Shown in pieces: positions 44,718 through 52,872 of a stretch of 64,000 bases of DNA (positions within the stretch are counted from its first letter, which is position 1; each line of letters begins with the position of its first letter). A model generated the notes under the pieces. The model was given only the letters and a program-made list of their open reading frames with translations, was not told the DNA's origin and searched no databases. Location: NCBI GenBank assembly GCA_963831155.1, contig CAWHOY010000007.1, forward strand, positions 1-64,000. Direction: 5' to 3'. Made by a program: the position numbers and the translations under genes. This DNA comes from CAVRXQ01 sp963831155 (lineage in GTDB: Bacteria; Actinomycetota; Acidimicrobiia; Acidimicrobiales; Bog-793).

Positions 44718-45830
44718 ATGACACCCGAAGACAGAGAGCTCTCACACTTGCTCGATCACTCCGATGTCCCTGCGTCGAACGCGACTCTTCGCTCGATCGT
44801 GTCTCGTTCGCAGCGTTATCGGGAGCGAAGGTTGAAGGTCGTCACCGCGACCGCGATCATGCTGGCACTCGCCGCGGCGAGCTTCGCGGGGATCACCGGC
44901 GCGAACTCCGGTTCCAATTCGGCTTCCAGATCGAGCAATGCCTCGACCATTCGCAACCTCGCTGTTGGTGGCACTGCGTGGACCAAGCAACACCGGGCTC
45001 CCGGCACAGCGCCGAAGGGACTCCGTTGGTCGACCGCGTCTGAGACAAATTCAAAGGCGGCCTCTCCTGCCGCTGGATCCGCTTCGTCGAGGAGCTCGGC
45101 CGCCGCGCCCGCCTTTTGCACGGTCAACGGCTGTCCGGGATACCTCTACTCTCCGGGTGGTCCCCTGAACCGTCTGTTCATTCGAACCGTCGGCGACGTC
45201 ACCGTCCGGGCATTCACCGAAACAATGACCCCGCAGCCAGAACCGCTCATCTCGTCCTCGGGGAGCGCTGCGACCGGGTCGACGGTTGCTCCTTCGTCCT
45301 CGTCGACGACGACCACAGCACCGAACTCGTCGACGGGTTCGGGTGAGGGTTCGACTGGGACCGCCCTTCCGGTGATCGAATCGTGCGACGAGAGCCAGGC
45401 GCTGGTCGTCGAGGTGTCGAATCCCGGTGCGATCGGCGAGGTCACCGTTCCGCTCCCGGGCATCGTCGTTTCGAGTGCCGATCAGCCCTTCGATCTCATC
45501 GACAGCTCCGTCGTCGGCGTCGCCGAATCCTCACCGATCGAGGTGCTCGCCGTCTACGTCTCGCCAAATGTGAACAGCGTTCAGGCGGGCTTTGCTGATG
45601 GCTCTTCGGATCAGATGACCGTGAACGATGGCTGGGCGGTGCTCGTCGACGACGGGGGTGCGCCGCTCCCGGCGACTCTCACGGCGTTCGATGCCTCCGG
45701 AAACGTCATAAGTAAGGCAACCGTTTCGAGTGACGACGCGATCGCCGAACCTGAGCAGTGCCTCTCGCCGATTGCTGTCGAGCCGAACTCGGCCGCAGCC
45801 AATGGCGGCTCGAGCACGACGTCGAGGTGA
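44718..45830 (+). CDS. Single-pass membrane protein with anti-sigma-like topology
   Basis: A 370-residue protein. An N-terminal cytoplasmic domain of about 40 residues (PEDRELSHLLDHSDVPA) precedes one membrane helix (TATAIMLALAAASFAGITGA, residues about 43-62). A long Ser/Thr-rich linker follows, then a beta-rich extracellular C-terminal part (ALVVEVSNPGAIGEVTVPLPG). The layout is that of a membrane anti-sigma or sensor, but no zinc-binding HxxxCxxC is seen. It overlaps the next gene, an ECF sigma factor, by the GTGA motif, which supports a partner role. Anti-sigma function is inferred. Confidence 0.7.
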   Translation: MTPEDRELSHLLDHSDVPASNATLRSIVSRSQRYRERRLKVVTATAIMLALAAASFAGITGANSGSNSASRSSNASTIRNLAVGGTAWTKQHRAPGTAPKGLRWSTASETNSKAASPAAGSASSRSSAAAPAFCTVNGCPGYLYSPGGPLNRLFIRTVGDVTVRAFTETMTPQPEPLISSSGSAATGSTVAPSSSSTTTTAPNSSTGSGEGSTGTALPVIESCDESQALVVEVSNPGAIGEVTVPLPGIVVSSADQPFDLIDSSVVGVAESSPIEVLAVYVSPNVNSVQAGFADGSSDQMTVNDGWAVLVDDGGAPLPATLTAFDASGNVISKATVSSDDAIAEPEQCLSPIAVEPNSAAANGGSSTTSR

Positions 45831-46432
45831 ACCTCGCCTCGGGTGAGCCGATCGGTGCGGACCGTGCTCATCTATCCGTTGTGGATGAAGTCCCGCCTGG
45901 CGACGATCAAGGTCCCGGAACTGAGGCAAATGACGGACCGCAAGGCGTCGACCTTCCGAGTTCCACCGGCGTTGACGAGGGCTTCGTCGCGCTCTACGAG
46001 CAGCACTACCCACGCCTTGTCCGCGCGCTCGAACTGAGCGGCGCCAATCGGGAAACTGCCGAGGACGTCGCTCAGGAGGCCTTCTCGCGAACCCTTGCGC
46101 GCTGGCAGCGCGTCCGGCGCGGCACGAACCCTGCGGGCTACGTCTACCGGGTCGCCTTCCGCCATCTGCGACGACGCCGCTACCGCGAGTACCTCGTCAC
46201 CGACGAATCCACGACGCCGGATATCGCGACCGAGGTGACCGTATCGCTCGCCGTCGAACGAGCTCTCCAAGCGATGCCGCCAGCGCAGAGGCGATGCGCC
46301 GTGCTCTGTCTCGTCGCGAGCGTTTCGACGAAAGACGCCGCGCGGTCGCTTGGGATCGCAGAATCAACGGTGCGAAAACAGATCGAGCGATCGCGTCGCG
46401 ATCTCCGACACGTCCTTGGAGATCATCCGTGA
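45827..46432 (+). CDS. ECF RNA polymerase sigma factor
   Basis: A 201-residue sigma-70 family protein. Region 2 (GFVALYEQHYPRLVRALEL, AEDVAQEAFSRTLARWQRV, GYVYRVAFRHLRRRR) binds core polymerase and the -10 element. Region 4 (ALQAMPPAQRRCAVLCLVAS, DAARSLGIAESTVRKQIERS) recognises the -35. The GTG start at 45827 overlaps the upstream stop as GTGA, giving translational coupling to the membrane protein at 44718. The first 45 residues are an unusual acidic extension; an internal start is possible. Confidence 0.85.
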   Translation: MNLASGEPIGADRAHLSVVDEVPPGDDQGPGTEANDGPQGVDLPSSTGVDEGFVALYEQHYPRLVRALELSGANRETAEDVAQEAFSRTLARWQRVRRGTNPAGYVYRVAFRHLRRRRYREYLVTDESTTPDIATEVTVSLAVERALQAMPPAQRRCAVLCLVASVSTKDAARSLGIAESTVRKQIERSRRDLRHVLGDHP

Positions 46433-46572
46433 TGCGACGCCATGAGGACGCGTCGTCAGGTCGAGACGCACGACGAATCACCAGTGAGGACTGATCGACG
46501 GTGTGACCGGCATCGACCGCACCCACACCGAATGACCTTGCAATGTCCGAGCAGCGACGCGATGAGCTGCGT

Positions 46573-47802
46573 TTAGCTTGATCTGGTCGACCCCGGGAGT
46601 CCGAGCACCCGAACCGGAAGGTCTCGGCTGAACAGCGAGTCGTTACCGAGCTGCCCATAGGCGTCGTCACCCCACGCCCAAAGACTCCCGTTGCGTTCGA
46701 GCGCGTACGCCATGGCGCCTCCTGCGGCAACCTGTTCCACGTCGGACAGGCCCTTCACTTGAACCGGAACGCTGCGCGTCGAGTACTCGCCGTCACCCAG
46801 CTCTCCGTACTCGCCGTTTCCCCAGGCCCACACGGTGCCGTTGCGCAGCAAGGCGTAGGCCGAGCAGGCGCCGGCTGCGATCGCGTCCACGTTGCTAAGA
46901 CCGATCACCCTGACCGGCACGGCCTCGTCGAGGCGCCGCACCCCATTGCCGAGTTCCCCGCATTCGTCGTCACCCCAAGCCCAGACGGTCCCGTCGCGTC
47001 GCAACGCGTACCCCGAGTTCCCACCGGCCGCGATCGCCACGACGTCGGAGAGATCCTGAACCTTATGGGGGACGTTCGATGGGAGGCAGATACCGCGGGG
47101 AGGGATGGTCGTGGTGGCGCACTTACCACCACCAAGCTGCCGCGCACTGTCGGCGCCCCACGCCCAGACCGTCCCATTGCCGAGCAAGGCGTACCCATCC
47201 GACGTGCCGGCTGCGACCGCGACGACATCCGCGATACGGGGGAGCTGTTTTGCCAAGCTGAAATCCGCGGTGGGCGAGCTGGTTCCGAGCTGCCCAAAGC
47301 CATTGTCGCCCCAAGCCCATGCTGTGCCTTCGCTCCGGATCGCGTAGGCGGAGAACGATCCGGCGGCGATGCGTCTCACCGCGGTCAGATCTGCTATCAG
47401 ACGAGGGATTTGCGCGTCCGCCGATCGAACGTCACCGAGTTCACCCTCGCTGTCATCGCCCCAGGCCCACACCGTGCCGTCACTTGTGAGGGCGTAGACG
47501 CTGTTCGCACCCCCAGCGACGAAGACTGCGCCCGGAAGACCACGCACCTCGACCGGAACCGTGCGTACGCTTCGCGGTCCCGTGTCACCAGTTTGACCTT
47601 CGTAGTCATCGCCCCACGCCCAGACCTCACCGTTGGACAGGATCGCGTAGCCGTTGTACGCACCCGCGCCGATGCTCTGGATCGAGGCGACTCGTCCGGC
47701 CGACGCGCCAACGGGCTCGCGTGCGAGCTGAGCGCGCGTCCCAACGACAGAACTCGCCAGGACTGCGACGACGAAGAGCCCGCGATGCGAGCCAAATCGC
47801 AC
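46573..47802 (-). CDS. Secreted RCC1-repeat beta-propeller protein
   Basis: A 409-residue exported protein. The signal peptide is GLFVVAVLASSVVGTRAQ (residues about 8-25). Seven RCC1 repeats follow, each with the pattern IAAG..S.YAL..NGTVWAWGD...GELG at about 50-residue spacing. It is a seven-bladed propeller by count; no enzyme motif is visible, so it is probably a binding module at the cell surface. It converges with nothing and is transcribed away from the ArsR gene, with 118 bases between starts. Confidence 0.85.
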   Translation of the reverse strand: MRFGSHRGLFVVAVLASSVVGTRAQLAREPVGASAGRVASIQSIGAGAYNGYAILSNGEVWAWGDDYEGQTGDTGPRSVRTVPVEVRGLPGAVFVAGGANSVYALTSDGTVWAWGDDSEGELGDVRSADAQIPRLIADLTAVRRIAAGSFSAYAIRSEGTAWAWGDNGFGQLGTSSPTADFSLAKQLPRIADVVAVAAGTSDGYALLGNGTVWAWGADSARQLGGGKCATTTIPPRGICLPSNVPHKVQDLSDVVAIAAGGNSGYALRRDGTVWAWGDDECGELGNGVRRLDEAVPVRVIGLSNVDAIAAGACSAYALLRNGTVWAWGNGEYGELGDGEYSTRSVPVQVKGLSDVEQVAAGGAMAYALERNGSLWAWGDDAYGQLGNDSLFSRDLPVRVLGLPGSTRSS

Positions 47803-47910
47803 GAAACGGCAACCTAGCCCGGCTTGTGCGGTCGGGACGCCGCGTGCCGATATTGGCGGTCTGCCAGTCGAAAAACTCTCCCACTTGCATTGGGGAGACA
47901 GTGAGTTAAT

Positions 47911-47930
47911 CTACAACCAAATGGTTGTAG
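47911..47930. promoter_or_regulatory. Inverted-repeat operator over the arsR start codon
   Basis: A perfect 9-bp inverted repeat with a 2-base spacer, ctacaacca-aa-tggttgtag, whose right arm covers the ATG at 47921. A TAATCT box (47907-47912) lies eight bases before the ATG and no ribosome-binding site is present, so the message is probably leaderless. A dimeric repressor such as the encoded ArsR could block both transcription and initiation here. Confidence 0.6.
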
Positions 47931-48268
47931 AACTTTGGACCGACGGGGAAGCCGATCGCATCTTTCAGGCGCTGGCCGACACGACGCGCCGCGACATCCT
48001 CAGCCGCGCGATCCAGAACGAGCAGTCGGTGTCAGCCCTCGCTCGCCACTACGAGATGAGCTTCGCCGCGGTGCAAAAGCACGTGGCGGTCCTCGAACGA
48101 GCCGAACTCGTTGCCAAGGAGCGACACGGCCGTGAACAGATCGTCCACGGAAATGTCGGCACGCTGCGCAAAGCAGCGGCGCTACTCGCTGACTACGAAC
48201 AGCTTTGGATACATCGAGCCGAACAGATCGCCGACATCCTCGCCGGCGGGGAAGGAAACACACGATGA
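47921..48268 (+). CDS. ArsR family transcriptional regulator
   Basis: A 115-residue winged-helix repressor. IFQALADTTRRDILSRAIQNEQSVSALARHY covers the first helices, and MSFAAVQKHVAVLERAELVAKERHGREQIV gives the recognition helix and wing. No metal-binding CxC is seen, so it belongs to the organic-ligand or non-metal type often paired with SRPBCC proteins. The ATG at 47921 is chosen because the upstream frame would read through the operator and -10 region. It overlaps the SRPBCC gene by ATGA and is probably autoregulated. Confidence 0.88.
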   Translation: MVVELWTDGEADRIFQALADTTRRDILSRAIQNEQSVSALARHYEMSFAAVQKHVAVLERAELVAKERHGREQIVHGNVGTLRKAAALLADYEQLWIHRAEQIADILAGGEGNTR

Positions 48269-48759
48269 CCGTGATCAGCACAATCACCGACGCCGAGGCG
48301 ATGCAGCTCATCCTGGTCGCCGAATTCGACGCAACTCCCGACCAGGTGTGGGAAGTGTGGGAGGACCCCCGAAAGCTCGAGCAGTGGTGGGGACCTCCGA
48401 CGTATCCCGCGACCTTCACGCGTCACGACTTCGTAGCCGGCGGCGAGTCGCGCTACTTCATGACCGGCCCCGCGGGCGATACCCCGCACGGCTGGTGGCG
48501 CGTCGATGCGCTCGACAAACCTCGGCGCCTCGAATTCGCGAACGGACTTGCTGGTGACGATGGCGAGCCGGTCCCCGGTGTCGAACCGATGCCGAGCTAC
48601 GTGATCTTCGAGGCCACCGACACCGGCACTCGCATGACCGCGGTGACCCAGTTCGTAAGCGTCGAACAGATGGAAACGATGCTCGGCATGGGGATGAAAG
48701 AGGGCTTCGAAGGGGCCGCCGGTCAGATTGACGCGGTCCTCTCGCGGGCCAACGTCTGA
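48265..48759 (+). CDS. SRPBCC (AHSA1-type) domain protein
   Basis: A 164-residue soluble protein of the activator of Hsp90 ATPase-1-like / START superfamily. LILVAEFDATPDQVWEVWEDPRKLEQWWGPP starts the helix-grip fold, GGESRYFMTGPAGD and the long C-terminal helix (EQMETMLGMGMKEGFEGAAGQID) complete it. Such proteins bind hydrophobic ligands. It starts inside the ArsR stop codon (ATGA overlap), so ArsR and ligand-binding protein are made together. A strong hairpin follows 33 bases after its stop. Confidence 0.88.
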   Translation: MTVISTITDAEAMQLILVAEFDATPDQVWEVWEDPRKLEQWWGPPTYPATFTRHDFVAGGESRYFMTGPAGDTPHGWWRVDALDKPRRLEFANGLAGDDGEPVPGVEPMPSYVIFEATDTGTRMTAVTQFVSVEQMETMLGMGMKEGFEGAAGQIDAVLSRANV

Positions 48760-48792
48760 CTGGTCAACCAAACGCATCAGAACGAGAAGGGC

Positions 48793-48816
48793 GGCGCGTT
48801 CAAAACTGAACGCGCC
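48793..48816 (+). terminator. Strong hairpin after the arsR-SRPBCC operon
   Basis: A perfect 10-bp stem with a four-base loop (ggcgcgttca-aaac-tgaacgcgcc). It lies 33 bases past the SRPBCC stop. There is no T-run, so it would be a non-canonical terminator or an mRNA 3' end stabiliser. Confidence 0.6.
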
Positions 48817-48980
48817 GGCGTGTGGCGACCGCTCAGCGACTGGGTGTCGAGGCGCGTGAAATCTTTCCTTCCCGACAGACACGTGGCTGTCGGTTGGCGT
48901 CGCGAACCTTGCGGGTGTTCCCTCGGCACCTCGAACCCGGCGGGCGCGGTGACGAGATCTCGAGTTGGATGCTGCGTGAA

Positions 48981-49394
48981 TCAGGCTCCGAGTGCAGCCC
49001 CGGCGCGCTCGTAATCGGCGGTGGCGACCCAGACGATCATGCCGAAGTGCCCGGATCCGTCGCACACCGCAGCATCGGCGGTGACGTTCACGCCGGCCGA
49101 GGCGAGCTTCCCGAGCGTCCCTTCCACAGCCCCGATGCGATCGTCGCCTTGAACCAGGAACGCGTGTCTCGCCCCGCTGAGCCTCAAGCCTGCAGTCTCT
49201 GCCGCCGCCCGCAAGGCGGCGGGGTCCTCCGGCACAAGATCGACTTGCGTCTGACCTCCTGAAGCGGGAAAGCCGAGGACGGCGAGAAGGTTGACACCCC
49301 CGTCGCGCAGCATCGAAAAGATGCGTTCCCCCTCCCCCGGCCTGTCCGGGAGGGTGACGTAGTAGTACTCAACGCGTCGTACGGAGTCCGCCAT
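48981..49394 (-). CDS. ACT-domain-like protein
   Basis: A 137-residue soluble protein with two tandem beta-alpha-beta units: VEYYYVTLPDRPGEGERIFSMLRDGGVNLLAVLGFP and HAFLVQGDDRIGAVEGTLGKLASAGVNVTADAAVC. These are the ACT pattern used for amino-acid or small-ligand sensing. No enzyme domain is attached. A gaaaggg site precedes the ATG. It stands alone; the ligand is unknown. Confidence 0.78.
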   Translation of the reverse strand: MADSVRRVEYYYVTLPDRPGEGERIFSMLRDGGVNLLAVLGFPASGGQTQVDLVPEDPAALRAAAETAGLRLSGARHAFLVQGDDRIGAVEGTLGKLASAGVNVTADAAVCDGSGHFGMIVWVATADYERAGAALGA

Positions 49395-49625
49395 CGCCTT
49401 TCCCCTTTCGATTTTCTCGTTTCGCGCGAACCATACGCCCGAAGGAACGACTTCGCGACGTGCCGGTCCGACGGGTCAGGAACGCGAGGCACGTCTCGAC
49501 CTGGGGAAACGGTCGCCGCGATCGGCTAGCGTCAATCACCTAGATCGGCACAGCGCGCACGCCGATTCTCGGCCGTCGTCCACTTGGTCCTTCGGCGAAC
49601 ATTTTGCGCATCGAAAGGAAGACCA

Positions 49626-49829
49626 GTGGCTACAGGCACCGTGAAGTGGTTCAACTCGGATAAAGGCTTCGGATTCATCGCGCAAGATGACGGTGGCGCG
49701 GATGTGTTCGTCCATCACTCCGCAATCGAGGGAACGGGATTTCGCAGCCTCGAGGAGGGTCAGCACGTGGAGTTCGAGACCACGGAGGGACCGAAGGGAC
49801 TCCAGGCGAGAGCCGTCCGTCCTGCCTAG
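49626..49829 (+). CDS. Cold-shock protein
   Basis: A 67-residue CspA-family RNA chaperone with GTVKWFNSDKGFGFI (RNP1) and DVFVHHSAIEG (RNP2). The GTG at 49626 follows aaaggaag and gives the canonical N-terminus; the longer frame from 49584 is excluded. Typically induced by cold or growth-phase change. It overlaps or abuts the next plus-strand frame, which could be translated with it. Confidence 0.93.
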   Translation: MATGTVKWFNSDKGFGFIAQDDGGADVFVHHSAIEGTGFRSLEEGQHVEFETTEGPKGLQARAVRPA

Positions 49830-50208
49830 GACCGGAGGGAGGCCCGACTTCCGTCGAGGTTCTCGCGAAGGCCGCTCCGGTGAGCGACCGCCTTCGTCTC
49901 GACCGCCAAAACGACACAGCGACGAGGACGTGCTCGCCCTGCGCAAGACAGGGCTCTCGTTCGCGGCGATCGCGTCCCGCCTCGGTCTCAAGCGGTCGAA
50001 GGATGCGTTCGAAGCCTTCCACCGGGCGTTGAATTCGAGCGCCGATACCGACAAACCCGAGCTGATCCGCCAGGAAATGGAACGGCTCGAGTCACTGGAA
50101 AGTCGTATCCGTACGCGCGATTCCGCGGCGCCCGAAAAAATGGAACATCGGCTGCAGGCGCTCGAGCAGATGCGCCGCCGGCTGAATGCGCCGCGCGGCG
50201 AGGAGTGA
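49687..50208 (+). CDS. Hypothetical basic protein with HTH and coiled coil
   Basis: The 3' part is coding-like. An Arg/Gly-rich segment (GGRPDFRRGSREGRSGE) is followed by a helix-turn-helix-like SDEDVLALRKTGLSFAAIASRL and a charged coiled coil (EMERLESLESRIRTRD, KMEHRLQALEQMRRRL). No good start exists after cspA; the listed ATG lies inside cspA in another frame. A GTG at 49931 would keep only the HTH and coil. It could be a small nucleic-acid binder co-expressed with cspA. Confidence 0.5.
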   Translation: MTVARMCSSITPQSRERDFAASRRVSTWSSRPRRDRRDSRREPSVLPRTGGRPDFRRGSREGRSGERPPSSRPPKRHSDEDVLALRKTGLSFAAIASRLGLKRSKDAFEAFHRALNSSADTDKPELIRQEMERLESLESRIRTRDSAAPEKMEHRLQALEQMRRRLNAPRGEE

Positions 50209-50277
50209 CGCCCGGTCGGCAGGTAGTCGCGTAGCCGCGGCTCGCAAGTAGCGGAGCCCTGCTGATCGGTCGGGGCC

Positions 50278-51003
50278 TCAGCCACTCGGTCCGAAGCGCT
50301 CCACACGGATCTGATCGACGGCAATCCCACAGGAGATGACGATCTCCGAGGCAGCATCACAAAATGGCGACGAACCGCAGATGTACGCCGTCGCGGCGGG
50401 ATCGACGAGCGGCGCGACGTCGTTTCGCGTCATCCGACCCGTGGGACGAGGCGAATCCACCGGGCCCACCCTCGTGTAGATCACCGAGGTCTCCTCACCG
50501 GAAAGCTCGGTCGCGTAGTAAAGGTCATCGGGCCTACGCACTGAGACGAGGAGACGGGCACTCGAACTGCGTCCGAGTCGGCGCGCGAGTCGCAGCATCG
50601 CCATCAGCGGCACGATGCCCGAACCGCCGCCGATCAGCAGGGCGGGCGTGTCCCCCCGCCAGACGAACCACCCGCCGATCGGGCCGCGCACCTCGATGAC
50701 GTCGCCGACGATCACTTCGTCATGCAGGAAGAGCGAGACCTCCCCATCGGGTAGGCGCTCGATCGTGAGATCGAGCTCGCCCGAGTCGTCTGGCGCGGAC
50801 GCGATCGAATACGAGCGCGACGCGCTGTAACCGTCCGGCGCACTGAGCCGGACGATGAGGTGCTGTCCGGCGAGATGCGGAGTCGGTCGCTCGAGACGAA
50901 AGGTAAAGGTCTTCGCTGTCGGCGTCTCGACGCGGATACGCGTGACCGTCGCCGACTGCCATCCACCGGTCGGTCCAGGTTGCGCCGCGGCGAGATCAGT
51001 CAC
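50278..51003 (-). CDS. FAD-dependent ferredoxin-NAD(P)H-type reductase
   Basis: A 241-residue oxidoreductase. The FAD domain shows GQHLIVRLSAPDG and RSYSIASAPDD, followed by the isoalloxazine region DVIEVRGPIGGWFVW. The NAD(P) domain has ALLIGGGSGIVPLMAML and YICGSSPFCDAASEIVISCG. It lacks an attached [2Fe-2S] domain, so its partner acceptor is separate. It overlaps the upstream molybdopterin gene by eight bases and is the last gene of the leftward redox cluster. It may pass electrons between pyridine nucleotide and that oxidoreductase. Confidence 0.88.
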   Translation of the reverse strand: MTDLAAAQPGPTGGWQSATVTRIRVETPTAKTFTFRLERPTPHLAGQHLIVRLSAPDGYSASRSYSIASAPDDSGELDLTIERLPDGEVSLFLHDEVIVGDVIEVRGPIGGWFVWRGDTPALLIGGGSGIVPLMAMLRLARRLGRSSSARLLVSVRRPDDLYYATELSGEETSVIYTRVGPVDSPRPTGRMTRNDVAPLVDPAATAYICGSSPFCDAASEIVISCGIAVDQIRVERFGPSG

Positions 51004-51604
51004 CCCAGTAACGCTGCTCGAGCCAGGGATCGCCGCGGTTGTGGTAGCCGTTCTGCTCCCAAAAGCCCGGCTCGTCGTGATCGAGGAGCCGCAGTCCCGC
51101 GATCCACTTCGCGCTCTTCCAGAAGTACAGGTGCGGCACCAGAAAGCGCGCCGGCCCGCCGTGTTCGGCCGGGAGCGGCTGTCCGTCGACCTCCCACACC
51201 ACCCACGCCTGCCCGCCAGTCACGTCGGCGAGCGGAAGATTCGTCGTGTAACCGGTGTGCGAGAACGCGACCACGTGGGTCGCGCTCGGACTTAGGCCCG
51301 ACGCGTCGAGGAGCGTGTCGACCGAGACCCCTTTGAAACTCATGCCGAGTTTCGACCAAGTCGTCACGCAGTGGATGTCTCCTTCGTAAACCGACGAAGG
51401 AAGAGCTTGGATCTCCGCCCAGCTCCAGCGGGTGGGCCGTTCGACGAGCCCCTCGGTGGAAAACGACCACGTCGTCACGTCGAGGTGCGGCGTCGGCTCG
51501 GCGGTGAGAATCGGCCAGGTCGCGCCCGCGTCGTATTGGCCGGGTGGCAGGCGCGGGTCTCGCGAGGCGCGGCGACTGCCGAATCCACGAGTGATCCTCG
51601 CCAT
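50996..51604 (-). CDS. Molybdopterin-dependent oxidoreductase (sulfite oxidase fold), cytosolic
   Basis: A 202-residue SUOX-fold protein, similar in size to the YedY/MsrP catalytic domain. The Mo-binding Cys is in EGDIHCVTTWSK. Conserved neighbours are FKGVSVDTLLDAS, VAFSHTGYTTNLPLADV, AEHGGPARFLVPHLYFWKSAKWIAGLRL and PGFWEQNGYHNRGDPW. There is no signal peptide or Tat motif, unlike the paralogue at 52856, so it probably acts inside the cell. It is joined to the FAD reductase by an 8-bp overlap. Confidence 0.87.
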   Translation of the reverse strand: MARITRGFGSRRASRDPRLPPGQYDAGATWPILTAEPTPHLDVTTWSFSTEGLVERPTRWSWAEIQALPSSVYEGDIHCVTTWSKLGMSFKGVSVDTLLDASGLSPSATHVVAFSHTGYTTNLPLADVTGGQAWVVWEVDGQPLPAEHGGPARFLVPHLYFWKSAKWIAGLRLLDHDEPGFWEQNGYHNRGDPWLEQRYWGD

Positions 51605-51806
51605 ACGCCCGTCCGATCTGCGCGGTTCAACCTGGACTGTAGGGCCCGGCGCCGCGCCCCGCTGCAGCCGCTCGGATGATCACGTCGTCTGTCTGCAAAT
51701 CGCGCGTCAGAACGACAAGTGACGTCTTATCTGCCCGAGCCGTGGACCCTCACCGACAAAGCCGGCTGGAGCACCTGGCGCGACGCCGAACGCGTCGCGG
51801 CATCGA

Positions 51807-52141
51807 TCACATCGAGGCGGTGACGTTTGTCGCGTCGATCTCGCCCATCTCGAGCGGACCTTTGACCGTTACAGTGTCGCCGACTTTCAGCGTCGTGAAT
51901 TTGACGACCTTGTCGTCGAGTCGAATGTGCGTCATGTCGTCGATCTTCACGACGTAGTCGTGCTTCCCGACCGCCATCGTGAAGGAGGACTTCGAGTCGA
52001 TCTTCGTCAGTTTCCCCATCTGACCGGGGTCATCGTCGTGTGTTGAACGGCCGCCCCGCTGAGCAACACCGCCGCGATGCTCGCCGCGCCGATGCCGACT
52101 GAGGCCGCGAGAAACAACGGCACGATCCTTTTCCCCTTCAT
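51807..52141 (-). CDS. Small exported DUF5666-like protein (frameshifted)
   Basis: The ATG at 52141 follows aggagg and overlaps the cytochrome b stop as ATGA. It encodes a signal peptide (MKGKRIVPLFLAASVGIG) up to MTPV. The frame then breaks near 52020. Restoring one base leads into Q-M-G-K-L-T-K-I-D and a beta-rich domain (SSFTMAVGKHDYVVKID, VVKFTTLKVGDTVTVKG) to the stop at 51807. The length is one base short of a codon multiple. The domain resembles the repeats of the secreted protein at 57334. It is probably a periplasmic or surface binding module of the redox cluster. Confidence 0.65.
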
Positions 52142-52872
52142 CGGTGCTGTCCTCCTGTTCGTTGTCGACTGACGACGCGAGCTGTGCGTGACCCGTTCAC
52201 TTCGGCTCGCTGTGCGGCGCCATTTCGGGCACCCTTTGCGTCCTCTCGAGCGGCGAGCGCCCATGCCGGAGCGTGACGTTTCGCCCAACGAAGACTGACG
52301 CGACCGCTCACCATCGAGCGAAGTGCTCCGGGATGAGTGAGGGCGAACACGATGTGGCCGAAGATCAAAGCGGCCAGAAAGACCGCGAACCAGTCGTGGA
52401 CGAAGGTGGCGCTCGTGCGCCAGCTCACCGAGGCGAAGTTAAAAAAGCGCATGATGAGCCCGGTGAGGAGCAGCATCGTCAGCAATGCGCCGACCCCGTA
52501 AGTGTTGAGCTTTTGGCCGGGGTTGAACTTCCCGAGGGACGCATGGCCACGTGCGCCGAAACTACGCAGCCAGGAGAGCTCGCCCTTTGTGAATCGATTC
52601 ATCGAAGCGAGATCGCGTCGAAGAGCGCGCCCCCACGGACCGATCAGCGAGACGATGAGCGGCACGAACATCGCGATGCCGACGTAAACGTGAATGTCCT
52701 CGATGAGGAGGCGCCGGCCGATTGCCACGCTGAACGACGGGATGTACAAGATCGCACCGGTCACGATGAGGACGAGGACGAGGGCCGCGGTGAGCCAGTG
52801 CGCGACGCGCTCGACCCGGTCGAAGCGGATGAGTTGCGCGCGGTCGCCGCGCGTCTCAGTCGATCGGGGCAC
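52138..52872 (-). CDS. Membrane cytochrome b (b561-type)
   Basis: A 244-residue membrane haem protein. RFDRVERVAHWLTAALVLVL, LIEDIHVYVGIAMFVPLIV, TYGVGALLTMLLLTGLIM and VHDWFAVFLAALIFGHIVFALTHP are four helices with His residues placed as in formate dehydrogenase-gamma/cytochrome b561 proteins. The GTG start at 52872 lies inside the preceding molybdopterin gene (17-bp overlap); the longer frame to 53073 is antisense-like and excluded. It probably carries electrons between the quinone pool and the exported molybdoenzyme. Confidence 0.88.
   Translation of the reverse strand: MPRSTETRGDRAQLIRFDRVERVAHWLTAALVLVLIVTGAILYIPSFSVAIGRRLLIEDIHVYVGIAMFVPLIVSLIGPWGRALRRDLASMNRFTKGELSWLRSFGARGHASLGKFNPGQKLNTYGVGALLTMLLLTGLIMRFFNFASVSWRTSATFVHDWFAVFLAALIFGHIVFALTHPGALRSMVSGRVSLRWAKRHAPAWALAAREDAKGARNGAAQRAEVNGSRTARVVSRQRTGGQHR

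Noticed and set aside
45531..46270. Long antisense frames over the sigma operon
   Set aside because: The sigma and membrane proteins on the plus strand have clear domains.
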